Shown: positions 32,600-43,933 of the stretch, in pieces
Position numbering within the stretch: the stretch's first letter is position 1
How the letters are laid out: each line of letters opens with the position of its first letter
Assembly (NCBI GenBank): GCA_946122785.1
Contig: CAMGYJ010000004.1
Span: 23,135,684 to 23,199,683 of the forward strand
Length of the DNA: 64,000 nt
From: Linum tenue
Taxonomy: Eukaryota; Streptophyta; Magnoliopsida; Malpighiales; Linaceae
Direction of reading: 5' to 3'
Position numbers and translations under genes: made by a program
Notes under the pieces: model-generated
Told to the model about the DNA's origin: nothing
The model's database searches: none
What the model saw: the letters and a program-made list of their open reading frames with translations, nothing else

Positions 32600-35100
32600 T
32601 ATGTGGGTGTGTAGTAAAAAAACGGTTGCACGACGAATTCATGAAAATTTGCAGAAAGTTGTACCAAGCTACTAGACGAAGAAGGCAGCTTATTCTTCAA
32701 GATAAGAGACGTAGGAGGCGATCTGTGGTTAAAGGTAAAGGTAGCCATTTGTAAAAGTTTTTATCATTGCTTCTATGTAAAGATAGTTTGTACTTATTTA
32801 TATGCTCACTACATTCGGTGTGGTAATTTTCCAGGTTCTACGCGTGTTGAAATGGAGTTTGCAACGCTTTTGGGCAAACGCAGTAGACTAATGTGCCGCA
32901 TTCACTTGCATAGACGTTTGGGACGAACCTACATTCAGCTTCAAAGAAAGCTATGTATGTTGTATTTAGGAGGGGAGCTTTTTATAATTGATGTGATGGG
33001 ATTGTATATATATGTATCTATACTCTAAATTTTGTCCAATTGTATCTATTGGTTAGGGTACTATGTATTTGCATGAGTTTGTTGATAGTTGTATTGTAAT
33101 TTTGTATATATATATATATAGTTCCTTATCTGTATGAGTTTGATACCTGGAATTCAAATTTTTAGTTCCTCATCTATATGAGTTTGCATTGTGATGGAGA
33201 TTTTTTCTCCTGTCCCAGTGAAACTTGATGCATTTAATTATAATTCTTTTTATTCGTAGGGGTTATTCAAGTGGTATTGGTAAAGCATGAAAGTAGCATA
33301 TTTTATTACTAATTATTATTTTATTATTATGGTAGAATTTCTTAATATTAATCTAAGTATTTTTGTGCTTATAGTTATCCCTTTTTTATAATTTATTATA
33401 GGTATCCCTATTGTTGAATATTTTGATATTGGTCCTCCATCATGTACCTGTCAGCATTGTGGAGCTCTCATGTGGCGTTTGGAGAGCACTTTATCTACAA
33501 GAAATTATTCCACGCCTTCATTTTCATTCTGCTGTAGAAAGGGAATGGTCAAACTCCCTGTTCGTAGGCATCCTCCTCAATTCCTGAAAATGTTACTTGA
33601 AGGTGATACCCCAGAAGCGCGTCATTTCCGTATTAATAGTCGAGGATATAATGGAGTGTTTTGTTTCATATCTATCGGTGGTAAAGTCAACCACTCCATT
33701 AATGATGGCCGCGATGTTTATGTTTACTCAATTGGTGGTCAGATTTATCATCGAATTGGAAGTTTGGTTCCTCCTGAAGGGATGAGTCCAAAATTTGCAC
33801 AGTTGTATATTCACGATTCAGACAATGAGGTACAAAATTTGCACAGTTGAAGGTTTGCAAGAAATGTTAGATACACATAATATTTTGGTTCATTATTTTC
33901 GGTCTATAAGAGACAGAATAATTGAGGATGGTGTGGAGGAGCTTCAGTTGAAGTTATTGGCAAAATGTGAAATCAATTGCAGGGAATATGATTTACTTTC
34001 GGCAGGTGAGATAGCAGCATTGATTGTTGATGAGACAGGAGAAGAAACTTTTTCACTGGATATTATTGTTCAACAGCGGAGTACTGAAATGGAGAGAATT
34101 AGAACATATCATCCCAGTCTAATGGCATTACAATATCTTGTTTTGTTCCCGTATGGAGAGGACGGATGGCATCCCAGTATTTTCTATTCAGCAACTACAG
34201 ATTTGGCTGGTGCAGGAGACAGAATGGTAACTCAATGTGATTACTATTGTTATCGACTTCAGACTAGGCTTGCTGAGTCAAATTCTTTGTTCCTTGCTGG
34301 AAAGTTATTTCAACAATATGTTGTTAATGCTTATGCTCTTACAGAGGCTGGACGATTGGATTGGATGAGAAACAATCAATCAAAGTTGAGAGGACATCAT
34401 TACCAAGGGTTGTTAAATTCTTATTTGCGTGGTGATAATGATATGAAATTGTCTGGGAAGCCTGTGATTTGGCTGCAACTCATACACGTAGTCCAAAATA
34501 CAAATATGAAAATTTCCAGGATACTATGGCCATTTGCAAATGGTTGGGATACCCAGATTTGTTTATTACATTCACCTGCAACTCTAGTTAACCTGAGATA
34601 TAGAATATGGTTGATATTATTCGAGAATTTACTGGAAAAGATCCAAACCGTGTTGATGTTATAGCAAGGGTATTCAAGATCAAGGTCGATGAGTTTATGA
34701 TGGAGATCAGGAAGAAGGAAATATTCGGCAAGATAAATGCATGTATGTATATAAATTATTTCCAAACTTTTTTTATTTAAAATTGTTATACGGCTAATTA
34801 CTGTTCCTAAAACTTGGTATTCTGTGCTTATTGATTATTCACAGATGTAAAAGCAATTGAATGGCAAAAACATGGTCTCCCTCATGCACATACATTGTTA
34901 TTCCTTTCCTAGGAAAATAAGTTTCATGGACCTTCTGATATTGATTCAATAATTTCTGCTGAAATACCTGATCCTGATCTTGATCCTGAACTTTATGCTA
35001 TTGTTACGACATCTATGATGCATGGACCTTGTGGTGCACTGCGTCCAAATAATTCATGCATGAAGAATAGGCGTTGTAGCAAGCATTATTCAAAGGATTA
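32600..35100 (+). pseudogene. Helitron Rep (RepHel) N-terminal half, with introns, truncated
   Basis: Exon-like blocks: about 32640-32740 (basic, 'RRRRQLILQDKRRRRRS'), 32835-32950, 33403-33850 and 33845-34735, then 34850-35100. They give the Helitron N-terminal zinc finger ('CTCQHCGALMW', 'SFCCRKGMVKLP'), 'HSINDGRDVYVYSIGGQIYH', 'HRIGSLVPPEGMSPKFAQLY', the Helitron_like_N domain ('SLMALQYLVLFPYGEDGWH'), and the HUH motif 'WQKHGLPHAHTLLFL', followed by 'IISAEIPDPDLDPELYAIV'. Defects: a frameshift near 33845 next to a 16-bp duplication ('aaaatttgcacagttg'), shifts and stops near 34450-34590, and TAG after the HUH motif. It ends at 35100 before the catalytic tyrosines and the helicase. Confidence 0.75.
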
Positions 35101-36540
35101 TTGTACGCAGCCTAATCCGATGGATCCTACTTCTTGATGAGTTCGATGTGGAGATAAAGGACAAAAAGGGGGTTGAAAACCTTGCGACTGACCACCTCTC
35201 GCGACTTGAAGGACCGGGAGGGGGAAACTCTCATAGAGAGATAAATGACACCTTCCCCGAAGAACGTTTATTCGCCCTCGCCGCTGTAGAGAGTGCCACA
35301 CCGTGGTTTTCCGACTTCGCGAATTATCTGGTTGGAGGGCAACTGCCCAAGGGAATGAATACACAGGAGAGAAGGAAGTTCTTTTCTGACCTCCGATGCT
35401 ACTTCTTGGATGATCCCCCACCTCTTTCGGATTGGGGCCGACTGGGTCATTCGGAGGTGTATACCTGAGAAGGATATGATGGATATCCTAAACCACTGCC
35501 ACACGGGACCAGCTGGAGGCCATCACAGGCAACCGAACTGCAATGAAGATGCTCCAGTCGGGTTTCTATTGGCCAAGCCTTTTCTGGGATGCCTACAAAT
35601 TTGTGAGCCATTGTGACAGCTTCCAAAGGACAGGTAATGTTTCTAACCGAAATGAGATGCCTCAAACAATTTCCATTACTTGTGAGATTTTTTATGTTTG
35701 GGGCATCAACTTTATGGATCCTTTCCCCTCGTCTTTTGGTAAAAAAATACATCCTTGTGGTCGTAGACTAAGTTTCGAGTTGGTTGAGGCTCAAGCTCCC
35801 CACACCAATGAAGCTAAACGAGTCTGTGGATTCCTTAAAAAGTTGTTTTCAAGGTTCGGGACCCCAAGGGCCATCATTAGCGACCGAGGAACCCATTTTC
35901 AGAGGCAATTCGACAGGCTCCTCGATCGCTATGGTGTTACCCACCGGGTGTCAATGGACTATCATCCCAGACTAGTAGACAAGTTGAGTTATCAAATAGG
36001 GAACTAAAAAGGATAATAAAAAAGACCATGATCAATCCCGCGAGGATTGGTTGGCAAAACTCGATGATGCTCTATGAGCATACCGCACGGCCTACAAAAC
36101 CCCAATAGGCATGTCGCCTTACCAATTGGTGTATGGCAAGGCTTGCCGCTTGCCCGTAGAGCTAGAGTATAAGGCTTTCTGGGCCACAAAGCTATTGATA
36201 TGGACACTATTTTGTGTGGAAATGAGCGAAAGTTGCAGGTGCTTAAACTCAAGGAGTGGCGTCTCCAAGCCTATGAGAACACCAAAATTTACAAGGAGAA
36301 GACGAAGCGCCTGCATGATGCTCGACTAAAAGGAGGGAAGAATTTCCAACCAGGAGACCAAGTACTCTTATACAACTCCCGGTTGCGATTGTTCCCCGAG
36401 AAGTTAAGGTCGAAATGGTCGGGCCCGTATGTGGTAACACAAGTGTTCCCATACGGGGTGGTCAAGATCTCCCACCCAGAGAAATGAACTTTCAAAGTGA
36501 ATGGACACCTCCTGAAACGTTACCTTGGAGGAGAGGTAAT
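35101..36540 (+). pseudogene. Athila integrase and RNase H tail (copy D), frameshifted
   Basis: Reading in three frames: 'ENLATDHLSRLEGPGG', 'SATPWFSDFANYLVGGQLPK', zinc-finger region 'HCHTGPAGGHH', core 'WGINFMDPFPSSFG' and 'GTPRAIISDRGTHF', then '[20 protein letters not shown]' and 'GDQVLLYNSRLRLFPEKLRS'. The first catalytic Asp, normally in 'WGIDFMGPF', reads Asn here. A one-base loss just before the catalytic Glu ('YHPRLVDK') and other shifts break the frame. This is the OTA/Athila integrase type, lacking a chromodomain. Confidence 0.75.
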
Positions 36541-38602
36541 GCCTCAAAAGGAGGTGGTGTTCCTACAAGATGCCTGATTTGGAGTCTCCGTCTAGCTAAC
36601 GACATTAAAGTAGAGCTTGTTGGGAGGCAACCCAACGAAGGTTAGCAAGTGTGTCCTACTACTACTATCGTATTGTGCTGTGTAATAACCTCTCCTTGAG
36701 CGAGTCGTATTGTGTTTGTGGATGTGTGTTTTTGTCTTCTCCTTGAAGCTCCAAATCTCCTACCCAGGAAACAATTCCAACTTTCACTCACCAAGCAAAG
36801 CGGTAACGTCGTTCTACCCCTATCTTACGCCATTGAGGGCAATATCGAGCTTAAGTGTGGGGGGTAGTCTATTATTATGCTTGTGTGAGTATGATTGTTG
36901 CTTGGAGCCTTGATGTATGCCCAAATTTGAAAATTTTGAGGGCTCCAAGCAATGTTTGCATGATTAAAGTGGCCGGTTTGTAGGAGAATCTTGTGGTTAT
37001 TGGCATTGACATTTAATTGTTGCATGTGATCGAGTATATCCTATGATGATGACTGAAAGGTGCATTGGGATAGTGAAAAGGTTTAGTTCTCATTTGTGCA
37101 AAAATGAATGGATGTTTTGACTTGATTACTTGTTAATTACAATTGCCATGCATGTTGCTTTGTGAATTGGAATAGATGGTTGGGTGACTAGGTAGCCATG
37201 TGAGTTTTGAGTCGATCTTTTTCTTCTTGTGTTCTTAGATCCCTCTTACCATGGCGAGTAACATCACATTTGTCACTAGTGAGTATGATGGAGACATAGG
37301 ATTAGTCCACGCCCAAATGTTGATTGTCCCGAAATGATTTATCCACTAGTCAACCCCTTTGAGCCTTGTGACTTTGGGGGTCGTTCTCATGTTAGGAGCT
37401 TTGTGCTTGTGAGCTTAACGGTGCTTGATAGAACGACCCCCAATCCTTTCTTCGTGTCTATACGTGTATAGTCCTTGTGTCCCGGAGCTCACGCTTTTGA
37501 GTTCCATTGAGGCTCTACATAGGAGGATTGTGTGCGGTTCTTGCTAGGAACGAAAGTGAAAGGAAGAGTAGTGTTGGAGTGAGTTCTTAAAAAGAGAGCA
37601 TTTGATCGTTAAAAGTAGTGTGACAAATGTTTAACTTTCTAGTATCCCACTCAAAAAGAAAAGGAAAGTAGAAAGAAAGAAAAAGAAAGAAAGAGAAACG
37701 AAAAAGAGGTAATAAAACGGGGTAAATAAAGTAGAGAGTACCACTAGGAATAAAAGAGTTTGCTCTAGGTGAGGTTTCTTGGCACTCAAGCCATTGAAAC
37801 CTCCACATTGACTTAGAACACTTTCACTACCAAATCGAAATGTGATAGAAAGAGTGGACTGAGGAAGAGCGCTTAAGGGAAGTTCATGATGGGTGATAGT
37901 TTAGAAGGGAGAAGCAAGGTTTTTGGCCAATGCTAGTGGCCATTGTTTGTAAGGAAGCCTCTTAGTCAAAACCATAGAACCTTTGGTTTTAGGGTGAAGT
38001 TGTAGGACCTCATGATGTGTTTGCCACCACCCAAAAGCCTTTTCCCCATGTCCAAGACAATCTCTAGTCATTTGAACTCGTGTCTAAAACCTCCAGGCAA
38101 GCTAGTGATGACAACCATTCCGTGAACTCTAGCATGTAGAGGTTACCGCCGTGGTGTTGAGATGATAGGGACAAGTGTTGATGATTGTGCACATTCTTTG
38201 CACCAAAAGGTCCCGACCCCACTAGTAAAGAGAGTGAGTGATTCATTCTTGTTGTGCACATCATATCATACCCCGGTGAGGACCTTTATTACCCATCCGT
38301 TTGTTCCTTGGACTTGAACTCTATACATGGTTAGTTTTGGTTGGTAAGTGAACTTGTTCAAACTTGCATTGAATCATGAACAAGGCGAGAACTTTTCATT
38401 TGTCCGTTTCTAGTAGCCTCGAGACAGTTTGTGGTGGATGTCGGTATTGCTTGTAACGGTCTTTGTGTTAATTGCCAATAGCCATTTGAGATTCCCCACT
38501 TTGTGCCCTTTGATTTATCCCCAAAGAATTTTGATAGGTTGTGATATTACCTCGTGTGAAATGGTTTGCTTGGGGACAAGCAAACGTCTAAGTGTGGGGG
38601 AG

Positions 38603-39817
38603 TAATTCGGGCCTAATTGCACACTTTTTATCCCCATTTTCCCTGGGCGATTGTGGCATTTGAACTCCTAAAAGGTCGGTTTTACGCTAGGTTTTGTGCG
38701 TTTCAGTGTGTTTTAGGATCTAATAGGTGAAACCAGCCCCGGAGTCGAAAGTTGGAAGGAAAGGAGCAAAGAACGGACAAAGAGGGTCATTCAGGCAATG
38801 TTCACGGTTTTACATTGGAGTGCACGGTCTCCTAAGGCCGTGAACTAAATCCATAAACCGTGAACCGCGAAGCGTCCAAGGCGATTTCTAAAGTTACTGA
38901 CGCAAGGTGAGTTCACGGTCAAAGAGACCGTGACTCAAGTGAGTGAAGCAGTGCGTTTCGACACAACACTCCGAGTTCACGGACGCGTGGGAGAGTTCAC
39001 GGCCGTGAACTGAGCCCGATCCCAGTATAAAATGTGAGCCGAAAGAAAGAGAGAGGGAGAGCCCAAGAGTGAGAAAGCACATTCTTCTTCAATTTTAGAG
39101 AGAGAAAGGACGAACCAAAGGAGAAAGGAGGCTGGGGTTTGCTCCAAGTGGTGAATTGGGAAGAATCTCCTCAAGATAAGATCAACATAAGATCAAAGGA
39201 GAGTGGAGGCATCTCCATGATGGTTTCTACTTCTTTCTTCTATGTTCTTCCCCTTTCTAGCATGGAGTAGTTACCTTTTTCACTTGGGTGTTGTGAAATC
39301 CTAACTATTTGCCATGTTGTTGTAGTGTGAATTGAATGATTGTTTATGGGTGTTGTTTAATTTAATGATTGAGGTATTATTCATGATGATTGTGCATGTT
39401 TGTACTTAGCAATCTAATTGGCCATTCTAACTTAGGTTAGACAGGAAACCCCCCTTTCCAAAGAGGCTCAATTGAGTTGGGATTACTTGGTCTTTTCAAG
39501 CGACCTACCTAGGTTAATGTAGGGCAAACCTCTATCTCGAATTAAACGACTAGGTTAATAGTGATTAAGCCGTCCAACCATCGGTTGAGGGAGAAGGTAA
39601 GTCAACCATCAATTGCCTTAACCAAGAGGCCTACTCTAGTAGCCTATAATGTATCCCTTGGTTTGGCAATTGAGAGTGTGGTCTCCAACCATAAGTTGCA
39701 CCTCCTAGCGTTTCATGATTGCCTTGCCCATAACGTCTCATTCGAGTCCACGTGCTAATGGTAGTAGTTAGGAGGAAGCGACACCCGAGTGATCCTTCTC
39801 ATCTAGAGCTTTCAAAC
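38603..39817 (+). repeat. Athila D 3' LTR, truncated, with palindrome cluster and TATA box
   Basis: The LTR follows the tract AAGTGTGGGGGAG. From about 38810 it carries arms of 'ttcacgg'/'ccgtgaa', including the perfect palindrome AGTTCACGGCCGTGAACT at 38994-39011. A TATAAAA box follows at 39026 and a GA-rich leader starts near 39040. The right part (39440-39780) resembles the U5 part of the other Athila LTRs only weakly. It is cut by the LTR beginning TGTAACACCCC at 39818. Confidence 0.65.
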
Positions 39818-40894
39818 TGTAACACCCCAACCTTTGGGTTCAGGTTCGACCAAAATACGTGAACAGTTGGATTGACGGTTACGTACAAAGGATGACATCC
39901 GTGGATTAGGAACAACAATAATAATATTATTTCTTCTTCATCATCATTATTATTATTTATTAGCATAAAACCCTAAACTTTCATTGAGATCAATTCTGGG
40001 GGCAGCCATTTAGCTTTAACTCAAATCCCATTCTCTTCCTCTCAATGGCGCCGCTCGATACAAAAGAAAGCTGGGATGGACATGGGAGTAGCAACGTGTC
40101 CCACCTCTCTTCCAACCTCCTTGACCCGCACAAAACAATGTGGCCGATTCCTGCCGATCACCACAGCAACATAAATCGGGATGGACAAGGAATCTAGGTA
40201 AGTAAGATTAAAGCATCTGTATTACCTTTAATTAATCGCTGATCGCTGGCGTCAAAGTGAGGCCACGATGTTTTTGATGCTTTGTGGTGGGTATCGTTTG
40301 CTTATCAAATTGGCCTAGGGTAGCAAGGCTGTGATGCTAAGTGGGTAAAGGCTAAAGTTGTGGTTTACTATGCATGGATCCTAGGGTGAGCGTGGACATC
40401 AGGTGAGGTAGGTGGGATTAACAGTCCTTTGCGTGCTTGGGTGGTTCAAGATTGCTAGATAAACATAAGGATTAGCTTAGAAATTGATGATTAAATTGGG
40501 TAAACATAGGTGCATGGACATGGTTGTAGGATTCTCCCGGTTGTTTAATTATAAAATGGTGATGATTGATGCGTTAAAGTGGGGATTAGTTGAGAAAAGA
40601 GGATTACAAAATAAAGGGGTGATTTATATCAATGGTGAAGGTTATTCTCCTGCTACAGGTCAAACGGGGAGTTAGCTTGGCAAGGGTGAACAGGAAAACG
40701 AGTCACGACTATGTGTTATCAGCGCATGAATCATAAGGCGGACCACCTTTGACTGATGGTTAGTTTGAGTCGATCGGTCGGAATAATAAGGTGAGTGTAA
40801 AGAGGTAAAATTTTTATCGAGATCTTTTAGTTTATGCCTTTCGTTCAAGTTATTATTTAGTTAATTTATTAGTAATGCCCGATATGTGTGTGAG

Positions 40895-41521
40895 CAGTGG
40901 CGGAGGGAGAGTATAACAGGGTGGGTCCTGATTCGGAAGGAAAATTGTTCAATTAGGTACAATAGTTAATTTATATAAAAAATTAGGGCGTATTTAATGG
41001 AGAATAGTTGATCGAAAGATTTTGTGTTCGAATTTTGGCGACCTCATTTGTTAAGTACACGGTATACAGATTTGTGCAAACTTCATTTTCTATAAGTTGA
41101 CTTTCTTATATGAGGGAGTGTGTTAGTAAATAGTATAAGATATATTATTGAACCTCTTCCAACAACTCAATTTATTGATTCAAAAAGATTCTTGACAAAT
41201 AACATCATTTGTAAGCAAATGACTAACTAAATCATGAATTATTGTTTGGTGTAAGATTTATTATTAAACATCTCTTAATTACTCGAGTTATAGATACTAA
41301 TGGTTTTTTATAAAGAACATCATACGAAACAGAACGACTAACTAAATCATTAATAATTGTTTGGTCTATAGAGTAATATTGTTGATACTTTCGACTGCTA
41401 ATCTATTTTAATTAACCAAATTTTCCAATATAAGATTATGTCATGAATGATTCGCAAAGTTAACAAAAATTATTTTTCTTCTAAGTGGACCCACCTTAGA
41501 TGAAATCCTGGCTACGCACTG
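40895..41521. mobile_element. hAT-like element in LTR F with perfect 8-bp target duplication
   Basis: The 627-bp insert begins CAGTGGCGGAG and ends, inverted, CTGGCTACGCACTG, and lies between two copies of TGTGTGAG (40887-40894 and 41522-41529). Ends of the CAGTGGCGGA type are common in plants. Inside, 41035-41196 matches the TRIM internal and terminal repeat seen at 10990-11432 ('gtgcaaacttca', 'TGTTAG...CTTGACA'), and 41240-41330 looks like another worn copy. There is no transposase. Confidence 0.75.
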
Positions 41522-41639
41522 TGTGTGAGGCATCCCATCGCCTAGTTAAGGGTGGAGGCACGCGTTGTGCTATGTATGAATGTATGGAAGTATGGTTGTG
41601 ATAGTTGGTTAATGATAAGATGAACCCCCGGGCGGTTGG

Positions 41640-41850
41640 GCCACTACTGGACGCGGTAGATGGTCGAGTCACTGCTGGACGGCGAGACGCAACACAGAAG
41701 TTGATCGAGTATGTTGGGGTCACTACTGGACGGCGAGACGTAACGCAGTGCCATTGCCGAGCTTGCGTATGCAACCGAACGATGAGACGTAACGCTGTCG
41801 GCATACTAGGGTAGGGACACCGGACGGCGAGACGTAGCGCGGTGGTCCCC
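41640..41850. repeat. Minisatellite in LTR F, unit around GGACGGCGAGACGTAACGC
   Basis: Four clear, irregularly spaced copies of the core 'ggacggcgagacg(t/c)a(a/g)c(g/a)c' occur near 41675, 41729, 41780 (as 'gaacgatgagacgtaacgc') and 41822, with 'cactactgga' phrases between. It is GC-rich in an AT-rich LTR and holds many CG sites. It lies directly right of the hAT insertion. Confidence 0.6.
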
Positions 41851-43450
41851 AGGGTTGGTGTCTATGGATTAAGAATATAAGTAAGGAAAGTCTAAAGATA
41901 AGATCGGAATAGAGATCTCTTATAGACTGTTTGATAACAAAGTATAAAGGATGAGGACGACTTTTGTCTAAGTCAAGAACCTTGATAAAGTGTTTAGTAA
42001 AGAGTTTCTTAAGGCCAAGACCTTAGGAAGTAACGACGAGACTGACCCCTTCTCACTCACTAGTTCGAGGAAGGGTTAGCAGAGGCGGATTTCGAGAAGA
42101 GGCAAGGCGAGGCAAGTAGCTGCACCAGCATTGATGAGAAGTCAAGGAACCCGTGAAGAGCCAGAGCTAGAATAGTTTAATTTCTTTGTTACATGGTTAG
42201 GAGTGTAAACTGGATATTCTGATTTCATTCATTTTAAGTATTGATATTGTCATTTGCCCAAGTGTTCAGGCTTTTTGTTTGAAATTCTTAACCATTGCCG
42301 GTTTATTTATTTTAAAAAGTTGTTTGGATTGCTCCGGAGTAACCGGTTTTTGGTTTGAGTTATAGTTTGGTTTTCGAAAAAGAGCGGTTCATTACATTTT
42401 GGTATCAGAGCCCGTCTTCCTCTGTTTCTTGGTTTCCAAGAAATACTGGAATATCGGTCTCAGTTTTAAAGGTTTTGTTTTTAAAGATTTCAAGTCAAAG
42501 TTTGGCCAAACGAGTCAACGTCTTTCGGGAATTTTTAGAATCTCTAGTATACTCTAATCATGATTAGGAAAATAACTCCATTAGGCCCGCGTGACTATGA
42601 TACGTCACGGGAAGGAGAAGGAGCAGATTCCTAGAGGGATCGTTTCATGAAAACCCATTCATGAGTGAGAAGAGGAGGGTCAAGCGGCTCATATCCTACG
42701 GGGATGCGGGCTGATCAGAGTGAGGTTCAGGAAGGAGCCAACTATTTAGTACGTCGAAAAGCGGTAGCCAAGGAGTTGCGGCAAATGGAGGCCATTATCT
42801 AGTGGAAAGGATTCAAGGAAGGTTCGGTGAGTTTGCGAGAATCGAGCGTAGGGCTATGACCCCAAGTAGTAGTGGAAAGTTATACTTTAAGAAATGCTAG
42901 GGGCTTATAAGCAAGGCGAAATGAGAAATTAGGTAGGTCTTAAGGAGCCGACATGTTCTCAAGGTATCATTGCGTCAAGGCTAAGAGGGCGCGGACCTGG
43001 TGAACCGGTTCGACGAAAAGACTTGGAAAAGAAGGAGACCACCATCGGGATGAATGATGTAAAGAATGAGGAGGTAGTCGAGAGACCCTAAAATTTACGG
43101 TAGCCATCAAAGGTCAAAAATCAAAGGGATACGAGGAGCATCACCGGACCGGAGTAGGTTAAGAGTTAGAATCTCGAAACTTGTCCAAGAAAATTCATCA
43201 AGCTAGGCGAAAAACGATAGATAGTAGAACGTTTAGGGGAAGTTCTTACAAATGTCAGAGAAAGCAAGTAGAACCTTTGAGGAGGAATGGCGAGGAGCTA
43301 CTAAACTAAATTCGGGTATCAAAGCTAGAGACAAGCATCGATAAAGGGGTGGTGAAAGTAAAGGAAGTATAAATCCTTGTAGTAGAAGGATTACCTCAGG
43401 TGAGACTTTGAGTCATCACGATGACCAAATTTCGAGGGCGAAATTTTTCT

Positions 43451-43620
43451 TAAGGGGGAGGGAAATGTTACATCCCAGTCAGGGCAATTTTAATTTCGAG
43501 AGCGACATTATGTCTAAGTACAAGCAGTGGCACAAAGTTCTAGTATATTCGTTCCTTTTTATCAGTTCATGTCCTAGTTCAAATTTCGGGGACAAAATGT
43601 TTTATAAGGGTGGAGGAAAT
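43451..43620 (+). repeat. Duplicated purine tract and LTR start in element F
   Basis: The pattern 'aaatttcg(a/g)gg..aaa' + purine tract + LTR start occurs twice. The first is 43433-43476 (tract TTAAGGGGGAGGGAAA, then TGTTACATCCCAG) and the second is 43580-43630 (tract AAGGGTGGAGGAAA, then TGTAACACCCCG). The first LTR start goes on for only about 100 bp. Confidence 0.5.
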
Positions 43621-43933
43621 GTAACACCCCGACCTTTGGGTTCAGGTTCGACCAAAATACGTGAACAATTGGATTGACGGTTATGTACGAAGGGTGAGAA
43701 CCGTGGATTAGGAACAACAATATAATAACTATTATTATTATTTCATCATCATCATGATGATGATATGTCGTGGTTACTTACATTGGAGTCTCATATGTGT
43801 TCAGGCGGACCAGTGATTCCTGAAGTGATCCCTAGCTTTGGAGGTCACTTAGGCTTTGTACTATGGACTTCCCCTGAGCAGAACCATGGAGTGTTGGCGA
43901 ACTCCATGGGTCGAAAGCTCTAGAGTCTTTGAG

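Larger units (their letters stand above)
35101..39817 (+). mobile_element. Athila fragment D: RNase H end, integrase, 3' region and LTR
   Basis: The element begins abruptly inside the RNase H C-terminus ('IRWILLL.EFDVEIKDKKG'), fused to the Helitron relic, and continues through integrase to 36540. A 2-kb non-coding 3' region follows, with 'taagtgtggggg' purine tracts at 36851 and 38590, and then an LTR from about 38603. The LTR is cut at 39817 by the next element. gag, protease and most of reverse transcriptase are missing. The 36541-38602 stretch matches the 3' region of Athila copy A (60840-61860) but has no open frame. Confidence 0.75.
39818..43765 (+). mobile_element. LTR element F (TGTAACACCCC type), almost gene-less
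   Basis: The 5' LTR runs 39818-42396 (TGTAACACCCC...TTCATTACA; ends are the perfect inverted pair TGTAA/TTACA). TGGTATCAGAGC follows at 42400. The interior to 43619 is about 1.2 kb with no recognisable domain. A purine tract AAGGGTGGAGGAAA leads into the 3' LTR at 43620, which keeps only about 145 bp. The LTR start and the tract style suggest a chromovirus such as Tekay/Del. It is a deletion derivative. 43766-43933 to its right is unassigned. Confidence 0.65.

Noticed and set aside
33095..33120. (TA)n run and other short simple repeats (GA run at 16770, G-run at 31019, A-run at 29955)
   Set aside because: Ordinary microsatellites without further structure.
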